Shown here: one piece after another, positions 14,911 to 23,476 of the stretch | Position numbering within the stretch: position 1 is the first letter of the stretch | Layout: each line of letters starts with the position of its first letter | Source of the DNA: DATJWY01 sp035500775 | GTDB taxonomy: Bacteria > Pseudomonadota > Alphaproteobacteria > Acetobacterales > Acetobacteraceae | NCBI GenBank assembly: GCA_035500775.1 | Contig: DATJWY010000005.1 | Location: 1 to 31,468 of the forward strand | Direction: 5' to 3' | Length of the DNA stretch: 31,468 nucleotides | Notes under the pieces: model-generated | Database searches by the model: none | Told to the model about the DNA's origin: nothing | The model's input: the letters and a program-made list of their open reading frames with translations, nothing else | Made by a program: the position numbers and the translations under genes

Positions 14911-14983
14911 CCAGGGGCGGAGTGGCCCAAGGTTCCATCGGCCGGAACGGCCGATGGAACGGCCACGGAGGGAGCGCCCCTGG
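14911..14983. repeat. 73-nt foldable repeat, copy 1
   Basis: Nested pairing on one axis: ccaggggcg/cgcccctgg outermost, gtggcc/ggccac inside, then gttccatcggccg and cggccgatggaac around the loop gaa. Copy 2 at 27564-27636 has the same length and near-identical flanks but a different inner stem that also pairs. There is no open frame, and it could work at the RNA or DNA level. It lies between thiY and thiZ; read in the operon direction it would be transcribed as the complement. Confidence 0.7.
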
Positions 14984-14990
14984 CCTTCAC

Positions 14991-15950
14991 TTACTCTGGA
15001 AGCTGCACGGCGTAATCGGCAAGCTTCGGCTTCGACCGGATCAGGTGATGCGCCAGCATGAAGTCAGCGAAGACGTCATAGCGATGCGCATCCAATAAGA
15101 AAGGGTTCTTGGCGAAGCGTGGCAGCGTCTCGAACCATGCAGTCCGGTTCAGCGTGTTGTCGAGATCCGGGTGTTCCTTGGCGAAGCGTTCCCACATTTC
15201 CTGCGGGTGATCGAGCAGATAGATCACCCCCTTCTGCACCGCGTTCAGGAAGCGGGGCAGGCGCGGATCGTCCCGCCGGTTCCGGTTGGCGATCAGCAGC
15301 AGCTCATCCGTCATCGGCACGCCATGATCCTCGGGATAGAACACCACGGGATCCTGGTGCTTCTCCTTCAGTTCGTTGACCTCGAAATTCCGGTAGGCCC
15401 CGATCACGGCATCCACCTGACGCGACATCAGCGCGGTGACGAGCTGGAAATTGACGTTGACCATGGTGACATCGGCGAGCGTCAGCCCCGCCGAGCCGAG
15501 CATGGCGCCGATGAGCGCCTCATCCACGCCGCCCACCGAATAGCCGATCTTGCGCCCCTTGAGATCGGCGAGGCTTTTGATGCCGCTGGCCTTCAGGGCG
15601 ACCAGGCAGTTGAGCGGCATGTCGATCAGCGTGCCGACGCGGAGCACGGGCAGGCCCTGATCGGCGAACAGATAGAGCTGCGGCTGATAGCAGAGGGCGA
15701 GGTCGCCCTGCCCGGCGGCGATTTGCCGCGGCGGCAGGCTCGGATCGGCCGGGGCGATGAAGCTGACATCGAGCCCGGCTTCCTGATAGGCGCCGATATA
15801 CTGGGCCGCGAGCAACGGCGCATGGTCCGGGTTGACGAACCAGTCCAGCAGCACGGTGAGCTTTTCCCCGGCCCGCGCGCGCCGGGGCGCCGCGAGCGAG
15901 GCGGCGCAGGCGGTGACGAGCAGAGCCAGGAAACGGCGGCGATTCGGCAT
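14991..15950 (-). CDS. thiY: ABC transporter substrate-binding protein, NMT1/THI5-like
   Basis: A 319-residue periplasmic binding protein. The N-terminus MPNRRRFLALLVTACAASLA is an export signal with Tat-like Arg residues and a likely cut after ARA at 27. The mature part starts with LTVLLDWFVNPDHAPLLAAQ, the hallmark of ThiY/NMT1 proteins that bind thiamine pyrimidine precursors, and continues with GQGDLALCYQPQ and YSVGGVDEALI. With thiZ and thiX it should import hydroxymethylpyrimidine or N-formyl-aminomethylpyrimidine for thiamine salvage. I looked for a TPP riboswitch in the 215 bases upstream and did not recognise one. Confidence 0.88.
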   Translation of the reverse strand: MPNRRRFLALLVTACAASLAAPRRARAGEKLTVLLDWFVNPDHAPLLAAQYIGAYQEAGLDVSFIAPADPSLPPRQIAAGQGDLALCYQPQLYLFADQGLPVLRVGTLIDMPLNCLVALKASGIKSLADLKGRKIGYSVGGVDEALIGAMLGSAGLTLADVTMVNVNFQLVTALMSRQVDAVIGAYRNFEVNELKEKHQDPVVFYPEDHGVPMTDELLLIANRNRRDDPRLPRFLNAVQKGVIYLLDHPQEMWERFAKEHPDLDNTLNRTAWFETLPRFAKNPFLLDAHRYDVFADFMLAHHLIRSKPKLADYAVQLPE

Positions 15951-16080
15951 TGGACGAGATCTCCCGACACGGCGGAAGGGAGCAGATTCCCGGCTCCGCG
16001 CACGCGTTCAGGTCTTCAAGACCGTTTGCCGGCGACGGGGTCAAGTCCCTGGGGGAAGCGGCCTCTTCGGGCATGAATGG

Positions 16081-16109
16081 GGAGGCGGCGCTTCGCGGCG
16101 CACGCCTCC
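16081..16109. terminator. Hairpin downstream of the patatin gene
   Basis: ggaggcg (16081-16087) pairs with cgcctcc (16103-16109), and gcgc/gcgc can pair inside. It lies about 60 bases past the patatin stop and about 130 bases before thiY. It has no T tract on either strand, so its role as a terminator is uncertain. Confidence 0.3.
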
Positions 16110-16166
16110 ACCCCGCCGGCATGGATCACATACCCCGGGTTGCCAGCGCCTGGCCCTAATCATCGA

Positions 16167-17876
16167 TTACGACAGCCCTGCCTTTGCAAGATATGCGTTC
16201 ATGGCGTCGATCACGGAATCCGCGACGCGTTTCTGAGCCGCATGCGCTCCCACCCAGGCTATGGCCGCTCTTGCGATGTCGTCTGAAAGCTCGAACTCGA
16301 AGATCGCCCGAAACCGCTCCTCGATTGCGTCTCGGTAGCGTTCAGGTTTCAGCTTGCCCTTAGGCCAAGGATCCAGAACTTCAGGCATTGTGACCGCGCC
16401 GAAAAGCGGAATCACGGGAAGCATGCCTTGCGGGGACATCTTCCCGAAATCACTTTTCTGACCCTCAGTCCATTCGTTAAATACCGGGTTATCATTCGCG
16501 AGCACAAACTCCTCGCGGAGGAATTTCTGGCAATTGGCCCGTCCCAGAAGATAGTCGAACCGCATGAAATCCGGGCAGGCAAAGCCGATAAAAGCGCCGA
16601 GACCGCCGCTTGCGATGGCTTCACTCCCCCGCAATTCCCCCCGCGCGGGGGTCAGCATGAAACGGCTGAATACCGTGGGATCGCTCGCCAGGAGCAGGTC
16701 GGCCGAGTCGTATCTGGCCTGCTGCGTCAGGGCCGTGGCGATGGCTCCGAATTCATTGAACAACGTCGTATTGCCGCTCGGTCCCAGAGCCGCTCGGCCG
16801 GCAAACGGATCAATCAAAATCACGGCCCGGTTTGCCTCCTTGGCGCCGCGCGGGTTGCGCCCCAAAAGTCCGGCAAGTGACGTCCGGGCCAGTTCAATCG
16901 GTTCGTTATTCGTGGCTCCGCCATCGACCGCGAGGAAATGCCAGTCATCCGGAACGTCGGCTGCCCCAGGGGGCTTCATTGCCTTCCAATCCGGCACCCG
17001 CACGAAGTAGTTTGGCCCCTGGTTCGGCTGAGTTGGATCCGCCGGGTAAGGCACAACGCGATAACGATAGTGATTGGCCGGGCGCACGAGCGCCCGGGCG
17101 GGAAAGCCGGCCGGAAAAGCCGCGGTCGCTCGGGCAAACTGGCTGAAATAATCCCAGTCGACGGCCTGCGGGACGCGTTCATTCTGGAACGCCAGGACCA
17201 ACTCGTCAGGCCTCGGCTCGCCCAATGTTCCGCCCGGGTATAGCAGCGCGAACCGCACGTAATCGGCGTGATCGATATAGCTTTGGCCGAGCCCGTTCCC
17301 GAAACTTGTCGTGTACGGAATTCCACACAGGCTTGTTACAGTCAGGATGATTCTGAGCGGGGAGGCCACCCAGTCGCGCGCCAGCGGCTCGCCCATCCTG
17401 AAGCTCGCGATTTGCCGCGCGCCTTCATCAATCGCCTGGCCATTGAGAAACGACGTCAGGCCTGAATCGATATCGCTGGTATCGAGAAAGCGCTCCAGCC
17501 TCAGCGTATTGATCCAGACATCATAGAATGGATTACCCGTCTGAGCTCCGGGATCAACAGACGTCCCACGCGCGACATGCGGATATTTGAACGCAAGGGC
17601 ACGCCCCGCGATCGCCGCGTTGACCCCGCCCCCTGAAGTTCCCGCCATGAGCCGAAGCGTGACGTCATGCTTTGGTGCCGTGCCCTGTTTTTTTGCCTCA
17701 TAAAATGCATCGAGGGCTTCTATCAGAAAATCGACCGCTCCCGCCGTATAAGCGCCGGCGGATACTGTCCCACCGAGCACCAGGGCAATTTCAAATGTCC
17801 CCTCCGCGACATCGGGCGTATCCAGGAACCAGCGCTTGACCTCTCCGGGCCCCAGCGGTGTCTGATCAACAGCCAT
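16167..17876 (-). CDS. Patatin-like phospholipase
   Basis: A 569-residue protein with a patatin lipase core. The oxyanion region is ALVLGGTVSAGAYTAGAV (31-48), the nucleophile motif GTSGG has Ser at 81, and the catalytic Asp lies in VDGGATNNEP (Asp 318). The Ser-Asp dyad is therefore complete, and phospholipid or neutral lipid hydrolysis is expected. The protein is longer than minimal patatins, with a large insert between Ser and Asp and a C-terminal extension of about 240 residues of unknown role. No signal peptide is visible. Base composition is clearly less GC-rich than neighbouring genes, and an AT-rich patch precedes it, suggesting transfer. No cyclase or other defence partner is adjacent, so a CBASS-type role is not supported. 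Confidence 0.85.
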   Translation of the reverse strand: MAVDQTPLGPGEVKRWFLDTPDVAEGTFEIALVLGGTVSAGAYTAGAVDFLIEALDAFYEAKKQGTAPKHDVTLRLMAGTSGGGVNAAIAGRALAFKYPHVARGTSVDPGAQTGNPFYDVWINTLRLERFLDTSDIDSGLTSFLNGQAIDEGARQIASFRMGEPLARDWVASPLRIILTVTSLCGIPYTTSFGNGLGQSYIDHADYVRFALLYPGGTLGEPRPDELVLAFQNERVPQAVDWDYFSQFARATAAFPAGFPARALVRPANHYRYRVVPYPADPTQPNQGPNYFVRVPDWKAMKPPGAADVPDDWHFLAVDGGATNNEPIELARTSLAGLLGRNPRGAKEANRAVILIDPFAGRAALGPSGNTTLFNEFGAIATALTQQARYDSADLLLASDPTVFSRFMLTPARGELRGSEAIASGGLGAFIGFACPDFMRFDYLLGRANCQKFLREEFVLANDNPVFNEWTEGQKSDFGKMSPQGMLPVIPLFGAVTMPEVLDPWPKGKLKPERYRDAIEERFRAIFEFELSDDIARAAIAWVGAHAAQKRVADSVIDAMNAYLAKAGLS

Positions 17877-18147
17877 GTCCGGAAATCCCCGCAGTTACCC
17901 TTCCCTGAAAAGGGAACCACACTCCAGGACAACGCCACGGTCACGATCGAGCGAACGCATGGCAACTTCCAAGTAGATAATTGTAAATTTACCACACAAT
18001 ACTGGAGATTTATTACTTCAACAAACTCTTTCATATAAAGCCGATGCGGCGAGCCGCAGAGGTCTGGCACTCCCAGGCCGTAAACACGGCATGCGGAATA
18101 CGCATGCGATCCAGAATACTGATTCACGACGCGATCTCGGCCGCCTT
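17877..18147. other. Upstream region of the patatin gene, AT-rich patch
   Basis: No gene is supported. Bases about 17970-18040 are AT-rich, including the palindrome gtaaatttac, and probably hold the patatin promoter. A short hairpin, ttccct gaaa agggaa, lies near 17905-17920, between that patch and the start codon. Confidence 0.35.
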
Positions 18148-18157
18148 AAACGTGTGC

Positions 18158-18229
18158 GGGTCCGGGGGCGCTCGCCCCCGTCGTGCGAATGCACGCCTGC
18201 GCGTGACGGGGCGCGGGGCAGAGCCCCGC
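18158..18229. repeat. GC-rich palindromes (modular family)
   Basis: cgggtccgggggcgctcgcc and following bases form the hairpin cgggggcg/cgcccccg. Next come gtgcgaatgcac (18183-18194) and gcggggc aga gccccgc (18213-18229). The first module, with its leading tgtgcgggtcc, is identical to 24334-24361 and inverse to 9991-10016. The block lies just past the 3' end of the HlyC-type gene at 18290. Confidence 0.65.
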
Positions 18230-18289
18230 TGCTTTACTGAAGATCGCCGATTATGAGCCTGACTAACCCAACCAGCGGGATTCACGCCC

Positions 18290-19588
18290 TCACGCCTCGG
18301 CCAGCTTCTCCCGGCTCGCCCGCACCCGCACCACGCGCCGCTGATCCATCTCCAGCACCTCGAACAGCCAGCCGCCGAAGACGATCCGGTCGCCCACGCG
18401 TGGCACCCGGCGGAGCAGCGCCAGCAGCAGGCCGCCCAGCGTGTGGTAGCTGCCCTCGGCCGGCAGATCGGGCAGGAAAAGCCGCTCCTTCAGCTCATCG
18501 ACAGGCGTCATCCCGTCCATCAGCAACTCGCCATCCGCCAGGGGCACGGCGCCGCTCGCACTGGGACGCGGCTCGTTCAGGTCGCCCACGATCGCCTCCA
18601 GCACGTCGGCCGCGGTCACCACCCCCTCGAAGCTGCCGTATTCGTCGATCACCAAGGCGAGGCCGAGCGGATCGGCTTTCAGCCGTTCCAGCGCGTCGAG
18701 CACGCTCACCCGGTCCGGCACCACCATCGGCTGGCGCAGCGAGGCGGCCAGCGAGAGTTCCCGCCCGTCCAGCAGCCGGTCCAGGATGTCCTTGGCCTGC
18801 ACCACGCCGACCACGTTATCCACCGCCCCGTCGCAGACGACGAAGCGGCTGTGCGGCGCGGCCTTCAGCGTCGCCACGATGTCCTGCCGCCGGTCGGTGC
18901 GGTCGATCCAGGCGATCTCGGTGCGCGGGGTCATGATGGCGCGCACCGGCTTGTCGGCGAGGCGGAGCAGGCGCTCGATCATGTCCCGCTCCTCCGTCTC
19001 CAGCACGCCGGCCTGCGTGCCCTCGACGAGCAGCGCCTTCAGCTCCTCCTCCGTCACCTCCTGCCGCGTCGCCCCATCGACGCCGAAGGTGCGCAGCACC
19101 AGCTCGGAAGAGCGGCCGAGCACCCAGACCATCGGGCTGCTCACGTGGGACAACAGGTGGAGCGGCCGGGCGAGCCGCGCCGCCACGCGCTCCGGCGCCC
19201 GCAGGGCGAGCTGCTTCGGCACCAGCTCGCCGAGCACCATCGTCAGATAGGTGATGAGCAGGACCACGAGGGCGAGCGAGAGCGTGCTCGCGACCGGGCG
19301 CAGCACCGTCACACGGGCCAGCACCGGCTCCAGCCGGGCGGCGAGGTGGGCGCCGCCGAACACGCCGGCCAGGATGCCGACCAGGGTGATCCCGACCTGC
19401 ACCGTGGGCAGGAAATGCTGCGGGTCGTCCGCCAGCTCCTGCGCCAGGGCGGCGCCCGGCACCCCCTTGCGCACGAGAACGCTGAGCCGCGCCCGGCGGA
19501 CCGAAACCAGGGCCAGCTCGCCCATGGCGAACACGCCATTGACCAGGATCAGCAGGAGAATGACGGCGACTTCGAATGCGAGGGACAT
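18290..19588 (-). CDS. Hemolysin/CorC-type CNNM-CBS membrane protein
   Basis: A 432-residue protein of the HlyC/CorC (CNNM) family. The DUF21 transmembrane domain covers about 1-190, starting with a hydrophobic helix at 4-22 and including GITLVGILAGVFGGAHLA and the conserved LGELVPKQLALRAPE. A CBS pair lies at about 208-330 (IMTPRTEIAWID; GVVQAKDILDRLL; LALVIDEYGSFEGVVTAADV). A C-terminal CorC_HlyC transporter-associated domain lies at about 345-428. Family members are linked to magnesium or cobalt efflux and homeostasis; the hemolysin name is historical. It is a monocistronic gene on the minus strand, divergent from the glycosyltransferase fusion. Confidence 0.9.
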   Translation of the reverse strand: MSLAFEVAVILLLILVNGVFAMGELALVSVRRARLSVLVRKGVPGAALAQELADDPQHFLPTVQVGITLVGILAGVFGGAHLAARLEPVLARVTVLRPVASTLSLALVVLLITYLTMVLGELVPKQLALRAPERVAARLARPLHLLSHVSSPMVWVLGRSSELVLRTFGVDGATRQEVTEEELKALLVEGTQAGVLETEERDMIERLLRLADKPVRAIMTPRTEIAWIDRTDRRQDIVATLKAAPHSRFVVCDGAVDNVVGVVQAKDILDRLLDGRELSLAASLRQPMVVPDRVSVLDALERLKADPLGLALVIDEYGSFEGVVTAADVLEAIVGDLNEPRPSASGAVPLADGELLMDGMTPVDELKERLFLPDLPAEGSYHTLGGLLLALLRRVPRVGDRIVFGGWLFEVLEMDQRRVVRVRASREKLAEA

Positions 19589-19765
19589 GAGCCGCTATGT
19601 AGCAAGCGCCCAAGGGCGGGATAAGACTCAGGGCACCCCCCGAACCGGTTAACCACCCCCATCGTCGCGCCCCCAATTCGCCATATTCAGGCCGGGAGAC
19701 CGCCCCGAAGCCAGGATTACATCCCGGTAACGGGCAACTGGGCCCGCGTGTCAGTGGGACAGGAC

Positions 19766-22492
19766 ATGACAACCCTCAGCGCCGCCAACCGGCCCCCGCG
19801 CAAGCGCCGCACGCTCCGGGGCCTGCTGCACCCGACCACGCTGCTGGCGCTCGGCATGAGCGCGGCGGTAACCCTGGGCTGCTGGGATATGGCGAACCAG
19901 AAGCAGGAGGTGCCGGACTATACCGGCACCGTCGCCGGTCTGGCCTTCTCGCCCTTCCATCGCGGCGAATCCCCGGAAACCGGCAAATGGCCGAGCAAGG
20001 CGGAGATCCGCGCCGATCTGGTCCGCGCCGCCGACACGACCGGGCGCATCCGCACCTATACGGTGCAGGGCGAGATGGCGGACATCCCCCGCCTCGCCGC
20101 CGATCTGCCGCTCAAGGTGACGCTCGGCGCCTGGCTCGACCGCCATGCGGACACGGATGAGCAGGAGGTGCGGCGCCTCATCGGCACCGTCAACCATAAC
20201 CGCAACGTGGATCGCGTGCTGGTCGGCAACGAGGTGCTGCTGCGCGACGACCTCTCCCCCGCCCAGCTTGTCCATTACATCGACGAGGTGAAGCAGGCGA
20301 CGCATGTGCCGGTCTCCACTGCCGAGCCCTGGCATGTCTGGCTGAAGCACCCGGAACTGGCGCGGTCGGTGGACTACATCACCATCCACCTGCTGCCCTA
20401 CTGGGAAGGCCTGCCGGTCAAGGACAGCCTCGCCTACATCATGCAGAAGCTGGATGAGGTGCAGACCGCCTATCCGGACAAGCACATCGTCATCGGCGAG
20501 GTGGGCTGGCCGTCCAACGGCGTCGCCATCGGCGGCGCGCGGGCCAGCCGGGTCAACCAGGCGCTGTTCCTGCGCGGCTTCTTCAACGAGGCGCAGGAGC
20601 GCGGCCTCGACTACTTCGTCATGGAAGCCTTCGACCAGCCCTGGAAGACGAGCTTCGAGGGCCGCGCCGCCGGTTACTGGGGCATGATGGATCTCGACCG
20701 GCACGCCAAATGGGCGATGACCGGCCCGGTGCGGGAAACGCCGGACTGGCCGCTCTGGGCCGGGGCGAGCGTGCTGGCCGCCGCGCTGCTCGCGGGCCTG
20801 CTGCTCTCCCGCCGCCCGGATATAAGGCTGCCCGGCAAGCTGCTGCTCGCCGGCCTCGCCCAGGGTTTCGGCGCCAGCTTCGCCCTGGTGCTGCTTTCCA
20901 TGGCCGGGAAGTATCTCGGCGGCACCGCCACCCTGGTCTGGGGCGCGCTCGCCGGCGGCCAGGCGCTGCTGCTCTTCCTGCTGCTCGCCGACAGTTTCGA
21001 GCTGGCGGAGACGATCTGGGGCCGCGGCTTCCGCCGGGTGCCGACCCTCGCGCCGGAAACCGACAACGCCAGGCTGCCCAAGGTCTCGCTGCACCTGCCG
21101 ATCTGCAACGAGCCGCCGCACATGGTGCGCCAGACGCTCGATGCCCTCGCCGCCCTCGACTACCCGGATTACGAGGTGCTGGTCATCGACAACAACACGA
21201 CCGATCCCGCGATCTGGGAGCCGGTGGCCGAGCATTGCGCGCGGCTCGGGCCCAAGTTCCGCTTTTTCCATCTCGGCAAGTGGCCCGGGTTCAAGGCCGG
21301 CGCGCTGAATTTCGGCCTGCGCGAAACCGCGCCGGACGCCACCGTCGTGGGCGTGCTGGACAGCGACTACATCGTCGAGCGCGACTGGCTGCGCTGCATG
21401 GCGCCGCATTTCGCGAACCCCGCCGTCGGCTTCGTGCAGTCGCCGCAGGATTACCGGGACAATGACGGCAGCTTCTTCAAGCGGCTGATGTTCTGGGAAT
21501 ATGCCGGCTTCTTCCAGCTCGGCATGGTGACGCGCAACGAGCGCAACGCCATCATCCAGCACGGCACGATGACGCTGATCCGCAAGGAAGCGCTTGCCGA
21601 CAGCGGCAACTGGGCGGAATGGACCATCTGCGAGGACGCGGAACTCGGGCTCCGCCTGTTCCGTGCCGGCTGGGAGGCGGTCTATTCCAACCGCAGCTTC
21701 GGCCGGGGCGTGATGCCGGACGATTTCGCCGCCTTCCGCAAGCAGCGCTTCCGCTGGGCCTATGGCGCCATGCAGATCGTGCGCGGCCATCTCGGCGGCC
21801 TGCTCAACCCGTTCGACCGCTCGCTGACGCTAGGCCAGCGCTGGCACTTCGTCACCGGCTGGCTGCCCTGGGTGGGCGACGCGCTCGGCCTCGCCTTCAC
21901 CCTGCTCGGCCTTGTCTGGTCGGTCGGGCTGGTCGCCGCGCCCATGCGCTACGAGTTCCCGATCATCCTGTTCATGCTGCCCTCGATCGGCCTGTTCTTC
22001 TTCAAGCTGGCGCAGATCTTCCTGCTCTACGGCGCCCGCGTGCCGTGCGGCTGGCGCGACCGGGTGGGCGCCGCCGTCGCCGGCCTCGCGCTCAGCCACA
22101 CCATCGGCAAGGCGGTGTGGAAGGGCCTGATCGTCCGCAGCGCGCCGTTCCTGCGCACGCCGAAGATGGAGGACGCCCCGGCCCTGGTGCAGGGCCTGGT
22201 GATGGCGCGGGAGGAACTGGTCCTGCTCGCCCTGACCTGGGCGGCGATGATCGGGGTCGGCACGGTGCATCACCTCGCCACCTGGGAGGCGACGCTCTGG
22301 TGCGCGGTGCTGTTCACCCAGTCCCTGCCCTACCTCGCCGCGGTGTTCGTCTCGGTCGGCGCCGCCCTGCCCTCCCGCCGCGCGGTGGTGGCGTCCCTGC
22401 CCGCCATCCGGCCGGCGCCGGTGGCGCGGGGCGGGCAGAGCCCGGTGGCCGCGCGCGCCGTGGCCCTGGCCCGCACGGCGCACCGCGACTGA
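19766..22492 (+). CDS. GH17-GT2 fusion, probable beta-1,3-glucan enzyme (NdvB-like)
   Basis: A 908-residue inner-membrane protein. A short cytoplasmic lead and one helix (about 24-40) precede a periplasmic glycoside hydrolase family 17-like domain (about 55-325). Candidate catalytic Glu residues are in VGNEVLL (Glu 156) and IGEVGWPSNG (Glu 245). Two or three helices (about 330-415) lead to a cytoplasmic GT2 domain (about 438-670) with LHLPICNEP, the DxD motif DSD (532-534), ICEDAELG (Glu-Asp 623-624) and QRFRW (660-664). More helices follow. The family makes or remodels beta-1,3-linked glucans, including cyclic periplasmic glucans in rhizobia. The ATG at 19766 was preferred to a GTG six codons upstream. 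Confidence 0.88.
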   Translation: MTTLSAANRPPRKRRTLRGLLHPTTLLALGMSAAVTLGCWDMANQKQEVPDYTGTVAGLAFSPFHRGESPETGKWPSKAEIRADLVRAADTTGRIRTYTVQGEMADIPRLAADLPLKVTLGAWLDRHADTDEQEVRRLIGTVNHNRNVDRVLVGNEVLLRDDLSPAQLVHYIDEVKQATHVPVSTAEPWHVWLKHPELARSVDYITIHLLPYWEGLPVKDSLAYIMQKLDEVQTAYPDKHIVIGEVGWPSNGVAIGGARASRVNQALFLRGFFNEAQERGLDYFVMEAFDQPWKTSFEGRAAGYWGMMDLDRHAKWAMTGPVRETPDWPLWAGASVLAAALLAGLLLSRRPDIRLPGKLLLAGLAQGFGASFALVLLSMAGKYLGGTATLVWGALAGGQALLLFLLLADSFELAETIWGRGFRRVPTLAPETDNARLPKVSLHLPICNEPPHMVRQTLDALAALDYPDYEVLVIDNNTTDPAIWEPVAEHCARLGPKFRFFHLGKWPGFKAGALNFGLRETAPDATVVGVLDSDYIVERDWLRCMAPHFANPAVGFVQSPQDYRDNDGSFFKRLMFWEYAGFFQLGMVTRNERNAIIQHGTMTLIRKEALADSGNWAEWTICEDAELGLRLFRAGWEAVYSNRSFGRGVMPDDFAAFRKQRFRWAYGAMQIVRGHLGGLLNPFDRSLTLGQRWHFVTGWLPWVGDALGLAFTLLGLVWSVGLVAAPMRYEFPIILFMLPSIGLFFFKLAQIFLLYGARVPCGWRDRVGAAVAGLALSHTIGKAVWKGLIVRSAPFLRTPKMEDAPALVQGLVMAREELVLLALTWAAMIGVGTVHHLATWEATLWCAVLFTQSLPYLAAVFVSVGAALPSRRAVVASLPAIRPAPVARGGQSPVAARAVALARTAHRD

Positions 22493-22516
22493 TCACCCCA
22501 GACCTCGTTACACTGA

Positions 22517-22545
22517 CCGGCGCTCCGCGAGGGGCGCCGGTTTTT
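22517..22545 (+). terminator. Rho-independent terminator after the GH17-GT2 gene
   Basis: ccggcgc (22517-22523) pairs with gcgccgg (22534-22540), followed directly by ttttt. It lies 25 bases after the stop codon. The next gene's ribosome binding site begins only a few bases beyond the T run, so any read-through transcript would carry both. Confidence 0.8.
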
Positions 22546-22561
22546 GTTTCTGGAGGCTCGC

Positions 22562-23071
22562 ATGACCCGCAAACTGGACTTCGTGCCTGTCCTGCTCGGC
22601 CTTGCCGGGCTGATCCCACTCCTCGCCACCGGCCTCGCCGCGGTGAGCGCCGGCTACGACCAGTCGCCCGCCGTGATGCTGGCGCTGATCGGCTACGGCG
22701 CGCTCGTCCTGAGTTTCCTCGGCGGGGTTCACTGGGGGCTCGCCCTGGCCGACGGAGCGGCCAGAGACACCGCGATCGAACACCCCCCGGCGGATACCGC
22801 GACGGAGCGCAAACGTTTCGCCCTCGGCGTGCTGCCCGCGCTCGTCGGCTGGATCGCCATGCTGGTGGCGCTGGTGACGCAGCCGGTGCTGAGTCTCGCC
22901 GTGCTGATCGCGGCCTTCATCGCCACCCTGGTCGCCGAGGCGCAGGCGGCGCGGCACGGCCTGGTGCCGGCCCATTACATGGGGCTGCGCTGGGTGCTCT
23001 CGGTGATCGTGATCGCGGTGCTGACCACCGTGCTGGTGTTGCGGCTGCTGGGCGCGCACATCGTTTTGTAG
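22562..23071 (+). CDS. DUF3429 family membrane protein
   Basis: A 169-residue inner-membrane protein with about five helices: 8-30, 39-58, 87-105, 107-125, 143-163. The stretch IGYGALVLSFLGGVHWGLAL (41-60) is the recognisable core of the DUF3429 family. Function is unknown. The ATG at 22562 has GGAGG 6 bases upstream; the in-frame start six codons earlier lies inside the terminator region and was rejected. It follows a strong terminator, so it needs its own promoter or depends on read-through. Confidence 0.85.
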   Translation: MTRKLDFVPVLLGLAGLIPLLATGLAAVSAGYDQSPAVMLALIGYGALVLSFLGGVHWGLALADGAARDTAIEHPPADTATERKRFALGVLPALVGWIAMLVALVTQPVLSLAVLIAAFIATLVAEAQAARHGLVPAHYMGLRWVLSVIVIAVLTTVLVLRLLGAHIVL

Positions 23072-23167
23072 ATTTTTTCTCCGGCGCCCCAACTTTCCCA
23101 GGCCGCGCTCGCTCGTCAAAACTTTCGCCTTTATTAATCGCCCCAGAGACAGATCGGAGGCGATCTC

Positions 23168-23476
23168 ATGACGAGCGCGGTCATCCTTCCCTTCCCCGCC
23201 AACCGGAACGAGCCGCCCGCCCAGGAGGACCCGAACGCCCGCCTCGACCGCGCGCTCGCGTCCCTGGACGCGGCGCTGGCGCAGCAGCGGCAGGCGATGG
23301 GCGCCTGGCGCGATTCACTCGACGCGCTCCGCACCCGGGTGCACGGCCTGAACGACAGCGTGCGGCACTATCAGGACACGCTCGGCCAACTCGGCGACAA
23401 TCTCGGCCGCCTGCGCGACGAGGCGAGGCGGCTGGAGGCCGTCGCCGACTGGGCATTGGAACGCGGCGGGGAATAG
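23168..23476 (+). CDS. Small coiled-coil protein, function unknown
   Basis: A 102-residue soluble protein. After a short Pro-rich start (FPANRNEPPAQEDPN), residues about 24-98 are a continuous amphipathic helix with Leu/Ala at heptad positions (DRALASLDAALAQQRQAM; LNDSVRHYQDTLGQLGDNLG), indicating a coiled coil. CGGAGG lies 6 bases before the ATG, which makes it a credible gene despite its size. No family was recognised. It lies 96 bases after the DUF3429 gene on the same strand. Confidence 0.75.
   Translation: MTSAVILPFPANRNEPPAQEDPNARLDRALASLDAALAQQRQAMGAWRDSLDALRTRVHGLNDSVRHYQDTLGQLGDNLGRLRDEARRLEAVADWALERGGE

Noticed and set aside
15951..16166. Possible TPP riboswitch upstream of thiY
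   Set aside because: No THI-box core was recognised; only short hairpins such as ggtcttcaagacc were seen.
16167..17876. Patatin gene as a CBASS effector
   Set aside because: No nucleotide cyclase or other CBASS gene is adjacent; the neighbours are a thi transporter and a CNNM-type protein.
19751..21790. Minus-strand open frame of 679 codons opposite the GH17-GT2 gene
   Set aside because: Shadow. Composition is biased and the plus strand encodes clear catalytic motifs.
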